From contig NW_004450464.1 in assembly GCF_000321225.1 (NCBI RefSeq), forward strand, positions 2,609,427 through 2,673,426: DNA of 64,000 bases. Direction: 5' to 3'. The stretch comes from Odobenus rosmarus divergens. Its lineage: Eukaryota > Chordata > Mammalia > Carnivora > Odobenidae. The notes beneath the pieces are model-generated. The model did not search any database, was not told the origin of the DNA, and was given only the letters and a program-made list of their open reading frames with translations. Below are positions 11,196 to 22,100 of the stretch, in pieces. The first letter of the stretch is position 1, and each line of letters starts with the position of its first letter. Both the position numbers and the translations under genes were made by a program.

Positions 11196-11639
11196 AAAGA
11201 GATAGATATCTAGTTCAATAACATTTACCTAAATTGAAAATACATGCATACAGAGCTACAATCCACACTTGGTAAGTCCATATGAAAACAAAATATTCAC
11301 AGGGATTTGGTATAACATGAGGGAAAAATAAGGAAAAACAAATAAATATGTAAATATGTATGTAATACAAGAGAGGGCCTGGTACGCAAGCACTGATGAT
11401 AATGATGATGTGCCATGAATTGAGGATTATAGTTAATTCAGTGAGAAATGATACTTGATAAATCTAAAAGAGAGTAAGAAAAGAGAAATATTCTTTTGGA
11501 AATAAATCTATCTATGATTAGAACAAATGTAAGGATATATATATAATATTAACTATAAAATAGGGATACTAAATAATGATAAACGTTTTAAAAGTTTTGA
11601 TTCTCCAGGAAAATAAAATAATTCTAACATAGTATAGAC

Positions 11640-11905
11640 TGAATAACAGAGCTTCTGAATATACAAAGTAAAAATTGAAAGAACAAGAGAAATTGACAAA
11701 TCCAGAATCATACTGGTAGATTTTGACACATCTAATTTACTGATTAAGCAGAAAAAATGAAATCAACTGTAATATGGAGGATGTAAACAAACACTTATAG
11801 ATGATCTAACACATATATACATATATACACATATATAACAATGCACCCCAGAGTTGCAGAACACGTATTATTTTCAGGCTTACATAGAGGATTTCCCATT
11901 CTGGT
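11640..11905 (+). mobile_element. Ancient L1 ORF2 (endonuclease region) fragment
   Basis: 'aacagagcttctgaatata', 'aattgacaaatccagaatcat' and the following text follow the L1 ORF2 endonuclease part in order, with heavy decay. An AC/AT-rich microsatellite (about 11810-11840) sits in it. No open frame survives. Confidence 0.5.
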
Positions 11906-12465
11906 AATGGTGGGCTGTCTTGTAGTAGACCAAACCTGACAAAATATAAAATAAATCTATCTGTTAGAAGACATTCAAGAGATACTAATCTAGTGAGGAT
12001 TTAATGAACAAAGATCTGGGAAGAAGTGGAAAATGAGCCCACTTCAGCCTCATTCATTCCCATTTTTGGCCTCAAGATATTTGCTGATTTGCTAAGCACA
12101 ACTTTTTAGTAGTCTTAAAGGGCTATAGAGCAACAGCTAGAGTGCTGAGATTTCCATGGAGGAAAAAGTCATAGTAAAGACCTCATGCTTTTAGCTTTGA
12201 ATTCCTAAGAGGTTACTTTCTAGGAGTGGAAATAAACCAGAAATAGACCAGATATCATAAGTCTAAAGCCCAGTTTATAATTAGTTTTTTTTCTGGAGGA
12301 CAACATAACATCCAGAGACTCCTATTACCCCTAAAATTTTTCATACAATCTGTTCAGCATCGCTAAATATCAAAGTATCAGGACACAATACCAAATTATC
12401 ACGCACCAAGATGAAAACCAAAGTAGAAAAACTCTTAAAGGTCACGCACATTATAGAGTTATCAG

Positions 12466-12609
12466 AAACAAATCAGGGACACCTGGATGGCTCACTTATT
12501 AGAGCATGTGATTCTTGATCTTAGGGTTATGAGTTCAAGCTCCACACTGAGTGTAGAGCTTAATAAAAAAATAAATTTAAAAAAAAATATATACCTCAAA
12601 AACAAATCA
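12466..12609 (+). mobile_element. Short older CAN-SINE with 10 bp TSD
   Basis: Body at 12476-12599: 'gggacacctggatggctca', 'gattcttgatcttagggtta', 'ccacactgagtgtagagctt', A-rich tail. It lacks the CT-rich block of the younger copies. AAACAAATCA at 12466-12475 and 12600-12609 is the target-site duplication. It sits inside old L1 sequence. Confidence 0.85.
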
Positions 12610-12754
12610 AATATACTTATGTCTTCTATTAAACAAATAAAATAATAATTTGGAAAAATATCTTTGATAACTGGAAACTATAAAAAACTGAATATGTATT
12701 CAGAATATATACAAACTTGAAATAAAATTGAATGGATGTAGTTAACAGCAGATT
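12610..12754 (+). mobile_element. Ancient L1 5' region left of a SINE
   Basis: 'gtagttaacagcagattaga' followed by 'aacagctgaag' matches the old L1 text 'gtttaacagcagattagacacagctgaag'. The SINE at 12769-13001 interrupts exactly this point and the L1 resumes at 13016. Confidence 0.55.
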
Positions 12755-13015
12755 AGAAACAGCTGAAGCAACAGGCAACTGGGTGGCTCAGTTTGTTAAA
12801 CATTCAACTGTTGATTTCAGCTTAGGTCATGATCTCAGGGTTGTGAGATCGAGCCCAGCATGGAGCCCAGCATGGAGCCCAGCATCAAGTCCAGCGTGGA
12901 GCCCAGTGTAGAGTCTAGCATTGAGCCCTCTGCTCAACAGGAATCTGCTTGAGATTCTTTCCCCCCAGGACCCCTCTAAAAAATAAATCTTTCTAAAAAA
13001 AAGAGGCAGCTGATG
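12755..13015 (+). mobile_element. CAN-SINE with an internal 12 bp tandem repeat
   Basis: The body runs from about 12769 to 13001. AGAAACAGCTGAAG (12755-12768) and AGAGGCAGCTGATG (13002-13015) are the decayed duplication, with three mismatches in 14. The mid-part, which normally has one 'gagccc' segment, carries about six tandem 12-mers at 12851-12922. The tail reads 'aaaaaataaatctttctaaaa'. Confidence 0.85.
12851..12922 (+). repeat. 12 bp tandem repeat (x6) inside the SINE
   Basis: Units begin GAGCCCAGCATG. Units 1-2 are identical, unit 3 ends C instead of G, and units 4-6 carry substitutions (AAGTCCAGCGTG, GAGCCCAGTGTA, GAGTCTAGCATT). A partial unit follows. Expansion probably began within the SINE body after or during its spread. 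Confidence 0.9.
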
Positions 13016-13690
13016 AGAAAACTAATGAAATGAAAGATAGGACAGAAGACAATAAACACACTGAATCTTAAAGAGAAGGAAGGATGAAAATATTTTTTAA
13101 AAAAATAGGAGTTATAGGAAACATAGTAAAAAATTTCATTATGCAATTGGAAACCCAGAAGAAGAGTTAATGAAACAGAAATGATAACTAAAGAAATAAT
13201 GGCCAAGAATGATAAAATTCACCAAGGTATAGGTCCGAGAAGTTCTACAAACCACTATAAGAAAATGTACATCATAGTAAAACTGTTGAAAATGAAAATA
13301 TTAAGAGCAGTCAAGAAACAATAAATATTATCTTCAAAAGACTAATAATAAGACTGTAAATTTGTTTCTCAACAAAAAGCATGGAAGCCAGAATCAACAT
13401 AATATTTTCAATTTCCTAGTAGAGAATAAATACCAATCTAGTGAAAATATTCACCAAAATTAAGGTAAAATAAGGACATTTTCAGAGAAACAAAAACTAA
13501 GAAAATATATCATCAATAAACTCAAACTAAAGAAATCATTAAAAGAGGTTCTTTAGGCAGAAGGAAAATGATCCATAGAAAGTATAGAGATGCAAGAAGG
13601 AATTCAGAGGTTAAAAAAAAAAAGGTAAATATGTGAGTAAATCTAAATAAAGATGAACAATAATATTACCTTTTGGAAATACATTTACAA
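13016..13690 (+). mobile_element. Ancient L1 5' region right of the SINE
   Basis: Old L1 landmarks in order: 'aaaactgttgaaaatga', 'aacaaaaagcatggaagcca', 'aggacattttcagagaaaca', 'ggttctttaggcagaaggaa' and 'aatatgtgagtaaatctaaa'. Heavily diverged, no open frame. Confidence 0.65.
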
Positions 13691-13776
13691 TCATAATATA
13701 TAACAAATTGCACTTTAAAGCAAGAAACATTTCCAGAAATAAAGAGGGCATTTTATAATATAAACATACATGTTAT

Positions 13777-13848
13777 CATATATATATATATGTTATATAT
13801 ATCAAATATATATATGCTATATCTATCAAATATATATGTAAAATTCAT
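13777..13848. repeat. AT-rich microsatellite (TA)n with interruptions
   Basis: Alternating TA runs broken by GTT, CAA and GCT. Seen directly. Confidence 0.85.
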
Positions 13849-13859
13849 CAAGGTGTAGA

Positions 13860-15060
13860 TTTAAGAAATTTGAACATATGTATCATGTTAAATAGTATCA
13901 AAAAATATGATGTCCCTAGAAATAAATCTAATAAAAGATGTGTGTTATTTATAGAGAAACTTATAAAGCATTACTAAAAGTCATTAGAGAATTAAATAAC
14001 CTGGAAATGTATTATATTCATGGATTGGATGACAATATTATAAAGATGGCACTTTTCCACATGTCAGTCTACAGAGTCAAAGGTATTTCCAATCAAGACA
14101 TTTCGAATCAAAACACAACTTAGGAGGCAATGGAAGGGATGTCACAAGTTAATCTTATAATATACTGAAGAGCAAAGAGCTATAAACATCCAAGACATTC
14201 TGAAGAAGTAGAGCAAGGTGAGAAGATTTGATTCACAAGATAAAATTCTATACTTTAAATGATGGCATTTTTGTATTGGTGCAAAGATGGATACATTGAC
14301 CATAGAGTAGAGATCCCAGAAATAAGCGTACATATTTATAACTGAGCAGCTATCACAGATGCCTGGGAGAAGAAAACAGACAATTTAATCAATGACACCT
14401 GGACATTTGGGTATCCACATGGGGAATAAATGTGAAATTGGACCCCTATCTGAAAACATCCACAAATATTGTTTTGTAAATGCAAGTGTAAAAGGCAAAA
14501 TTTTGAAAGACAGTGTAGTTCATTCTGAAGGGGAAGGGAGGGGAAAGATGTCTTAAACAAGGTAGAATAAATGAAAGCAAAAGGGAAATATTGATAAATT
14601 CGATGACTTAAGAGCTTCTTCTCATCAGGATATCATTTAATGAAAAGATGAGCCACAAACTGGGAGAAGCTATTAATAACGCATTAGTACTTTGATATAT
14701 AAAGAACATCTACACATCAATAAGAATAAAAAATAAATAATATATATTAAAACAATAATAAAATAGCACTTAACACTCACCACCTCAAGCATGAGAAAGG
14801 ATAAAGAACAATTAGAACCATTATTTAGTGTCAGTAGGAGAATATACTCTTGAACAACAAAAAGCAAATTATAAACATATACAATATAATTTAATTTCAT
14901 TCCTATAAACTTCAAAAATTTAAAAAACTAGGTCATATATTACTTAGGGCAATAAACATATGTAGAGAAACCATAAAGAAAACCAAGGTATGAGGTAATG
15001 ATTAAAGCACAACTCAGGTAATGATTGCCTCTAATGGAGCTAATTTCCCCTAGGGAATTG
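13860..15060 (+). mobile_element. Ancient L1: ORF2 3' half and 3' UTR remnant
   Basis: Landmarks of L1 ORF2 in order: 'aataaatctaataaaagatg', 'ttcatggattggatgaca', 'ggcatttttgtattggtgca', 'gacccctatctgaaaacatc', 'gagccacaaactgggagaagc', and near 14970-15040 the L1 3' UTR words 'accataaagaaaaccaagg'. The short frames here (13938-14123 and the minus-strand ones) are debris. The copy is very old and riddled with deletions. Confidence 0.7.
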
Positions 15061-15425
15061 AAAAATAATGGTAGTGTTCCTTTTCTTAAACTTGGTTCAA
15101 AGTACCATTATTCTTGATATCTGACATCTGTTTTATAAATAATCCTTTGTAACTATTCAAATAGTAATAAGCACAATTTTCAAGAAGAGTTTTGATATCC
15201 TTGTAGACAGATTCTAAGTAGCTATAACAGTTTGCCAGTAATTTCCCAGAAATGGTATATTGGCTCCACAGCCTGGACAGAATATTTCATAATATTTGGA
15301 ACTGAGCAATTTTTGGCAGCGCCAGCCCTTTTGTAACCTTATTTAGCATATTATTGGCAGAAGGCTATAATTGCTAATCAAGAGAAAGTCTTTCTGATGG
15401 ATCTTGGAATGTCCAATAATTAGGC
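15061..15425. other. Unique DNA, nothing recognised
   Basis: AT-rich, no coding or repeat signal that I can name. Confidence 0.4.
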
Positions 15426-15426
15426 A

Positions 15427-15638
15427 AGAATTACCGTAAATTTTTTTTTTAAGATTTTATTTATTTAACAGAGAGGGAGAGGGAACACAAGCAGGAGGAG
15501 TGGGAGAGGGAGAAGCAGGCTTCCCACCGAGCAGCGAACCCGACATGGGGCTTTATCCTAGGACCCTGGGATCATGATCTGAGCCAAAGGCAGACGTTTA
15601 ACAATTGAGCCACCCAGACGCCCCTATCATGAATTTTT
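15427..15638 (-). mobile_element. CAN-SINE, minus strand
   Basis: T run from 15441, reverse-complement SINE to 'gagccacccagacgcccc' at 15624. The flanks (TACCGTAAATTTTT left, TATCATGAATTTTT right) could be a decayed duplication with three mismatches. Confidence 0.9.
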
Positions 15639-16579
15639 AAAGAAATGTATCCACAAAGGAGAACAACTCTCTCTGCATAAAGCAAATTCTACAGGGTATC
15701 CTAGAACCCAAATCTATGGGATATTACAGCACTGCCTTATGGAGATAGATGTCTGAATTTAATTTTATAAAGTAAAGAAGCCTCCCTTTTAGCTAGCTAC
15801 TTAACAGTGGACATAATTTTTCAATTTTGTGTTATACTAAAACTCAGATGAAAAAGAGAAGTGATCCTTTCTGTATTAAAGTTTCTGCACCAGAAGTTGG
15901 CTGAAGGCCTCCTATGGAGGATAGGCAGAACTAGTCCCTGACAAAGTGATACGACTTCAGAATTCTCCTGTCCCCCAAAACATATTCTGTATAGCCTGCT
16001 GCTTCCCAAATTTCTCATCCGATATTTAATATCTCTACTAAAGGTGTCAGTCACCCCTTTGAGTGAATGAGTCTATAATACCCTTTCCTGAAAGAAGTAA
16101 ATCATGGGGTGAGCCACTTGAAGAGAAGAGGAAAGACTCTTTAGTCCAAAATCATCAGAATTCACAGCTGAGGACAGCAGGGAAGCATAGGGTATATACG
16201 TGTTGAAAGAGTTGCCACAGAAGGGAGAAACAGGTACGGAAGTGTTTCTTGGAGCTTTGCAAGGCAAATTTCAACAACCTTGCTATCTATCACATTCCAA
16301 CATTCATTAAAGATTCTTCTAAACTCTACCTTCCCTGAGGTGAGCAGCTACAAAAGCATGCTGTAGTGCAAAGAGTGAAAAGAACTACTTTCACCTTTGA
16401 CAAAAATCCATGAAGTGACTGCCAAAAACCCAGGATTGTGGTTGACAGATAAAGGAAATGAGTTGTATTTTCTTAAATATTGTTTGTTTAGTTGACCTGT
16501 GAAGGATGTGGGTTTTTTTTTTCTTTTAGATCGATGTATTTCCATGAAAAGCTCAGTTTGTGATATAAACTTGCCCATT
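15639..16579. other. Unique DNA, nothing recognised
   Basis: Three minus-strand open frames of 64-77 codons occur (15821-16054, 16073-16267, 16348-16578). None has splice signals, coding-like composition or a domain that I recognise. Confidence 0.4.
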
Positions 16580-16603
16580 TAAAACTTACCTTGAGCATTC
16601 AAA

Positions 16604-18251
16604 TTGGCAAAGAAGAAGTCAAACTCACTCTTCACAGATAACATGATACTTTATGTGGAAAATCCAAAAGACTCCACACCAAAATTGCTAGAACTCATAC
16701 AGGAATTCAGCAACATGGCAGGATATAAAATCAATCCACAGAAATCAGTTGCATTTCTATACACTAACAATGAGACAGAAGAAAGAGAAATTAAGGAATT
16801 GATCCCATTTATGATTGCACCAAAAACTGTAAGATACCTAGGGAATAAATGTAACCAAAGAGGTAAAAAATTTGTACTCCAATAACTACAGGACACTCAT
16901 GAAAGAAATTGAGGAAGACACAAAGAAATGCAAAAATATTCCACGCCCATGGATTGGAAGAATAAATATTGTTAAAATGTCTGTGCTATCCAGAGCAATC
17001 TACATATTCAATGCATTCCTTATGAAAATACCATCAACATTTTTCACAGAGCTGGACAAATAATCCTAAAATTTGTATGGAACCAGAAAAGACCCCAAAT
17101 ATCCAGAGGAATGTTGAAAAAGAAAACCAAAGATGGTGGCATCACAATGCCAGACTTTAAGCTATAATACAAAGCTATAATCATCAAGATAGTTTGGCAT
17201 TGGCACAAAAACAGACACATTGATCAACAAAACAGAATAGAAAACCCAGAAATGGATCCTCAACTCTATGGTCAACTAATCTCCAACAAAGCAGGAAAGA
17301 ATATCCAAGGGAAAAAGGACAGTCTCTTCAATAAATGGTGCTGGGAAAATTGGACAGCCACATGTAGGAGAATGAAACTGGACCATTTTCTTACACTATA
17401 TACAAAGATAAACTCAAAATGGATGAAAGACCTAAATGTGAGACAGGAATCCATCAAAATCCTAGAGGAGAACATAAGTAGCAACCTCTTCGACCTCGGC
17501 AGCAGCAACTTCTTACTAGACACATCTCCAAAGGCAAGGGGAACAAAATGAACTCTTGGGACTTCATCATGACAAAAAGCTTCTGCACAGCAAGAGAAAT
17601 AGTCAACAAAACTAAAAGGCAAACTATGGAATGGGAGAAGATATTTGCAAATGACATATCAGATAAAGGGATAGTATCAGAGATCTATAAAGAACTTATG
17701 AAACTCAACACCCAAAAAACAAATAATCAAGTCAAAAAGTGGGCAGAAGATATGAAAAGACACTTCTCTGAAGAAAACATACAAATGGCTAAGAACAAAT
17801 AGTCCAGTCAAGAAATGGGCAGAAGACATGAACAGACATTTCTCCAAAGAAGATGTACAAATGGCCAACAGACACATGAAAAAATGCTCCATATCACTTG
17901 GCCTCAGGGAAACATGTAATGAGATACTACCTCACACCAGTCAGAATGGCTAAAATTAACAAGACAGGAAACAACAAATGTTGGTGGGGATGAGGAGAAA
18001 GGGGAACCCTCCTACACTGTTGGTGGGAATGCAAGCTGGTGCAGCAACTCTGGAAAACAGTACAGAGGTTCCCCAAGAAGATGAAAATAGAGCTACCCTA
18101 TGACCCAGCAACTGCACTACTAGGTATTTACCCCAAAAATACAAATGCAGTGATCCGAAGGGGCACCTGCACCCCAATGTTGATAGCAGCAATATCCACA
18201 ATAGCCAAACTGTGGAAAGAGCCGAGATGTTCATCACAGATGAATGGATAA
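16604..18251 (+). pseudogene. L1 ORF2 remnant (reverse transcriptase to C-terminus)
   Basis: Translated pieces at 16604-16885, 16872-17063, 17252-17551, 17548-17802 and 18039-18251 give consecutive parts of L1 ORF2p (for example '[19 protein letters not shown]' and '[19 protein letters not shown]'). The pieces lie in different frames, so several frameshifts are present. The reverse-transcriptase active-site motif, normally F-A-D-D in L1, reads F-T-D-N at about 16642-16653: the second catalytic aspartate is lost. The endonuclease domain is absent through 5' truncation. The product cannot be functional. Confidence 0.9.
17718..17869 (+). repeat. 76 bp imperfect tandem duplication inside the L1
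   Basis: Unit 1 is 17718-17793 and unit 2 is 17794-17869. Both begin AACAAATA and pass through 'gggcagaaga', 'acaaatggc'. A normal L1 has one such unit. As 76 is not a multiple of three, the duplication shifts the frame and the ORF ends shortly into unit 2 (17802). The units differ at a fair number of sites. Confidence 0.85.
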
Positions 18252-18839
18252 AGAAGATGTGGTATATATCTACAATGGAATACTACTCAGCCATCAGAAA
18301 GGATGAATACTTACCATTTGCATCTTCGTGGAGGGTATTATGCTGAGCAAAATAAGTCAATCAGAGAAAGATAATTATCACATGGTTTCACTCATATGTG
18401 GAATATAAGAAACAGCACAGAGGATCATAGGGGAAGGGAGGTAAAACCAAATGGGAAGTCATCAGAGAGGGAGACAAACCGTGAGAAGACTCTTAACTAT
18501 AGGAAACAAACTGACGGTTGCTGGAGGGGAGGGGGAGGGGGGATGGGGTAATGGGGTGATGGGCATTAAGGAGGGCATGTGATGTGATGAGCACTGGGTG
18601 ATATATGAAGCTGATAAATTATTGAGCACTACATCTGAAACAAATGATGTACTATAAGTTGACTAATTGAATTTAAATTAAAAAACTAAAACTTACCTTG
18701 AAATAAGAAAGAAAATCAATCTGAATATGTAATTGCTTATCTTTAACATGCTTTTTCTTGATGTACATGATTGTTGTATATGAAAGATGTACATGAAAGA
18801 TGAAATAAACAATGTGGAAGTGACTTTCAACTCTAATGT

Positions 18840-19365
18840 GAATATAGTCATATGCTACAAATTCTCTCTAATATAGTCACACATGGCTGGTGAGCCCATC
18901 ACATGTGCTGCTGGTATGACTGGGGAACTAATTTTTAAATATTCATTTAATTTACATTTAAATTTGAAAATTTACACTGAATTGAATTATTAGAAAACAT
19001 TTAAGTATGTTTAGAATAACTCAAGTATGTAGATCTGCTTTTTCAACTTTAAATTTTATAAAATTTATACACAAGTTAAGTATTTCTGATGAAAACTTAG
19101 CATTCAAATTGAGATGTACTTTAGGTACACACTGGATTTCAGAGATTTGGTACAAAAAGAGCCAAGCCTGTAATAGGTCATTAGTAATTTTTAAATTGAT
19201 TACATGTTGACATGACAATATTTTTGCTATTTTGAATCAAGTAAAATATATTATTAAAATTAATTCTACTGATTACTTTTTACCTTTTGTCATGCAGCTC
19301 TGGGAAAAATTTAAATTTGTGGCTTGCTATGTATGTACCGTTTTGGAGGGAAATTTTGGTAATAT
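18840..19365. repeat. Ancient dispersed mammalian repeat (probable DNA transposon)
   Basis: Landmarks: 'tcacacatggctggtg', 'gtacacactggatttcagag', 'tttaaattgattacatgttg', 'taaaatatattattaaaatt'. I recognise this order from an abundant old mammalian repeat but do not trust a family name. The open frames on both strands (19007-19218 region, 19232-19435) are shadows of it. Confidence 0.5.
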
Positions 19366-19848
19366 GGAATATGTAGAAAATTTGGAGGTGAGTCACATTG
19401 AAGCCCCAACTGAACTTTACTTTGTGTGTATGTGAATTGAGTGAATGAACAAGATTGCTGTAAGGCTTAAATAAAATACCTCATGAGAAGACCTTGAGAA
19501 AACTCCAAAGTACTGGTCAGATGCCAGTTATTTTTCAGATATTTTAATCAAGTATACATTCAAATTATAAGCTAAATGAGGGTTTATAAATAATCATGCT
19601 TCTATTTAATCACTGAGAATAGCAAAATTGGCCCTCCGCTATAAAACTGCATGCCAGGAAGTTTCCAGAATGCCAAGAGGTTATCTTATAGCAGAGATTC
19701 AAAGTGCTGATTTCTAAGCTAGGAAAAGTCTGGTGGTTTAATATTTGGCCACCCTAGTGATTACCTTAAATAGGATGAAGCCACTACCTGCAGCCCACTT
19801 TAATAAATTTGTTTCATTGGTGGGTTTTTAAAAAATGGCAGAATAGGG
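19366..19848. other. Unique DNA, nothing recognised
   Basis: No coding signal and no nameable repeat. Confidence 0.4.
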
Positions 19849-20239
19849 TACAGGATTTCCCCGCTATCCAAAGCAATCACCATTAATTTATATGGAAAAT
19901 TTTTTGAGCATTCCTAGACCCCAAAAATCATCTCTTATGCTTTTCTATACCTTAGGACACATACTGCTAACGGATGCACAAAATAAATCAAGATAAAGCA
20001 CAGATGCTCACAGACACAGTTCAAAGCCCTGGTGGCTTGAGGCTGCCATGCTGAGTGTAGCTTCCAGGCAAGGAGCGCGGAGGGCATGCTGTGCTCTACA
20101 ACACCTCCTTGCAGAACAAATGCTGAACGCCGTTCGCTGTTCGCCTGTTTTCATAAAAGCAAAAACCTCTCTGGATTTCTTTCAGTCTGCGAAAACAGGT
20201 AACTAATGGAGGTCTTCCGAAAAGCGGGGCATACCTGTA
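19849..20239. mobile_element. Tigger-like non-autonomous DNA transposon with TIRs
   Basis: The element spans 19851-20237 with TA on each side (19849-19850, 20238-20239), the Tc1/mariner target duplication. The 5' end CAGGATTTCCCCGCT and the inverted 3' end CAGGTATGCCCCGCT match at 12 of 15 positions. The inside has no transposase frame and retains CpGs (GCGCGGAGG, AACGCCGTTCGC). The termini and the 'gcatacctg' end resemble Tigger1 elements. Carnivore-specific Tigger1 derivatives exist to my knowledge, but I cannot check the match. Confidence 0.75.
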
Positions 20240-21379
20240 GAAGGCCAATGAGCGCTTGCGAGAAGTGTCAAAGTGAATCAAGTCCTATTTTCTTCTCAGA
20301 CCAGGGAGAGGAGTAGAACGATATGCGCAACAAATAAAATTAAACAGTGGTTTCGCTCATCTTATATAACAGTTTATCCTCCACTGGAAGAGTGGGCTGA
20401 TCAAGTGTATACATTGGACACTTTTGAGAAAGATTTACAAAGCTGTTCTAAATACGAAGACTCTGAAAATAACTTCTGAACGGCATCCATTTCATAGAAA
20501 GCCTCACCTCAAAAGTGATACGAAAATAGCCGGCTCCGTTGCATATCGCCATCACTTAATTTTTGAGTCATATTGCTCCAGTTCATCAATGATGTGCCAA
20601 TAAGTGGATTTGAGTGGTTCCTTTTTTGTATTGCAAAATCTCAGTCAACAACAACAACAAAACAAAAGCCTGGTCGAAAGACGGTATTTAAAGCAGCTTC
20701 ATTCCTGAAGGCATTCTACCGCAAGTCCCTGAGTCTTGTCAGAAGTCTACAGTTTAGACTGAAATTACTCATTAAAGAAATGGAACTCACCCTTCTTGGC
20801 TTATGCTGTACCTTATTATGTGTGCTCTTTCTTTTCACGAATTGTTCACTGCCAAATTTGTTCACAGCCAAAATTCTTCTAGAGGGATGACCTTGTCTAT
20901 TTTGTCACATTTTTTTAATGATTTTGAGGTACAAGTAGATTTGAATTACAAGATTTCAGCAAGTAACTCCCTTGCTCTGTTGGGAATATTGGAAACATAA
21001 TTCTTGACCACTTCCTTCTAGTTTCCTAGAACGCCAAAACAGCCAGAGGCTAACCTACCATAATTCCCTTCTCTGCCCTTCACCTCTGGATGAATCGTGA
21101 AAGCATGTACCTTTGTGCCTTAGCTGGTTTTCCTGTCTAATGAGATTATTAATGTGGTTTGTGTGTTAAATATATGTCGAGACTCCATGACTTTTGAATG
21201 CTAACACTTAATTGTTTTTGGAAGCAATTAACAATGTACAAAAAAGAGGGAAATCTCACAAAATAAACATAATAAGATTAAGTGAACTTTTCAAAATGAT
21301 CATTTAGGGAGAAAAATATAAAACTTCTGGAGAGAGCTTTAAGCATTTTACATTTGTTTTAAATTTTAGCAATAATGCT
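20240..21379. other. Unique stretch with raised CpG, possible exon not excluded
   Basis: From 20240 to about 20760 I count roughly fifteen CpGs by eye, clearly denser than the neighbouring AT-rich DNA. A pyrimidine-rich acceptor-like site (CCTATTTTCTTCTCAG, ending 20299) precedes a frame open to a TGA at 20477-20479. Further frames at 20573-20890 and 20803-21000 (+) have no support. I do not recognise a gene, and the coding signal is weak. Confidence 0.25.
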
Positions 21380-21470
21380 AATAATAGTGAACATTTATTG
21401 AACATCATCTCAAGTGCCAAAGATGAATTATCTTTGATTCTCACAACAATCCTATAATAAAGGAAAATTA
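21380..21470 (-). repeat. MIR-like fragment
   Basis: 'aacatttattgaacatcatc', 'gattctcacaacaatcctat' follow the reverse complement of the MIR SINE 3' part. Diverged and short. Confidence 0.45.
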
Positions 21471-21893
21471 TACCAACTTTGCAGGCTCTCTAAGACAGAT
21501 AAAAGATTTAAAAAGGAAATGATTGCTCTGTGGAAGGATCCGTTCATCAGCCACTCAGGTCCCCAGGATGACAGAGGTTCCATCTTTACATGTGCTTCTA
21601 CAACGCTAGGCTTGAGGAAGGGAATATAGTGATCCCACATTGGTTTTCTAGCTTCCATCTTGAAATGATACACAATTCTAATGACATTGCATTGGCTAAA
21701 GCAAGTTACATGACCACAGCCAACTTCAGAAGGAAAGACATGAAATTCTACCTTGTACCAGAATGGGAACTGGAACCAATGTGAGAAACCCTAATGACCT
21801 CCACACATATCAAAGATATGCCACTTAAATGATTTTGTTCTCATGTAGGAGTTACATAACACATTGTAATACTGTAATTACGGGGTTTTTTTG

Positions 21894-22100
21894 GTTGTTG
21901 TTTTTTTAAGATTTTCTTTCTTTATTTGACAGAGAGAGAGAGAGAGAGAGCACAAGCAGGGGGAGCAGCAGACAGAGGGAGAGAGAGAAGCAGGCTCCCT
22001 GCCGAGAAGGGAGCCCGATGCGGGGCTCGACCCCAAAACCCCAGGATCATGACCTGAGTCAAAGGCAGACACTTAACCAACTGAGCCACCCAGGTGCCCC
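21894..22100 (-). mobile_element. CAN-SINE, minus strand
   Basis: T-rich tail, an (AG)n stretch at about 21931-21950, 'gcacaagcagggggagcagc', then 'gatcatgacctgagtc' and the head ending 'gccacccaggtgcccc' at 22100. The CpG-containing 'cccgatgcggggctcgac' is kept, so it is fairly young. No clear duplication. Confidence 0.9.

Larger units (their letters stand above)
16580..18701 (+). mobile_element. 2.1 kb 5'-truncated L1 with 15 bp TSD
   Basis: The body is 16595-18686, from within the reverse-transcriptase domain of ORF2 through the 3' UTR ('gacggttgctggaggggag', 'gatgggcattaaggaggg', 'gagcactgggtgatatatg') to an A-rich tail. TAAAACTTACCTTGA at 16580-16594 and 18687-18701 is a perfect target-site duplication. 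The clean duplication indicates a moderately young, carnivore-age insertion. It shares its 3' half, in direct orientation, with the L1 at 58579-59821. Confidence 0.95.
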
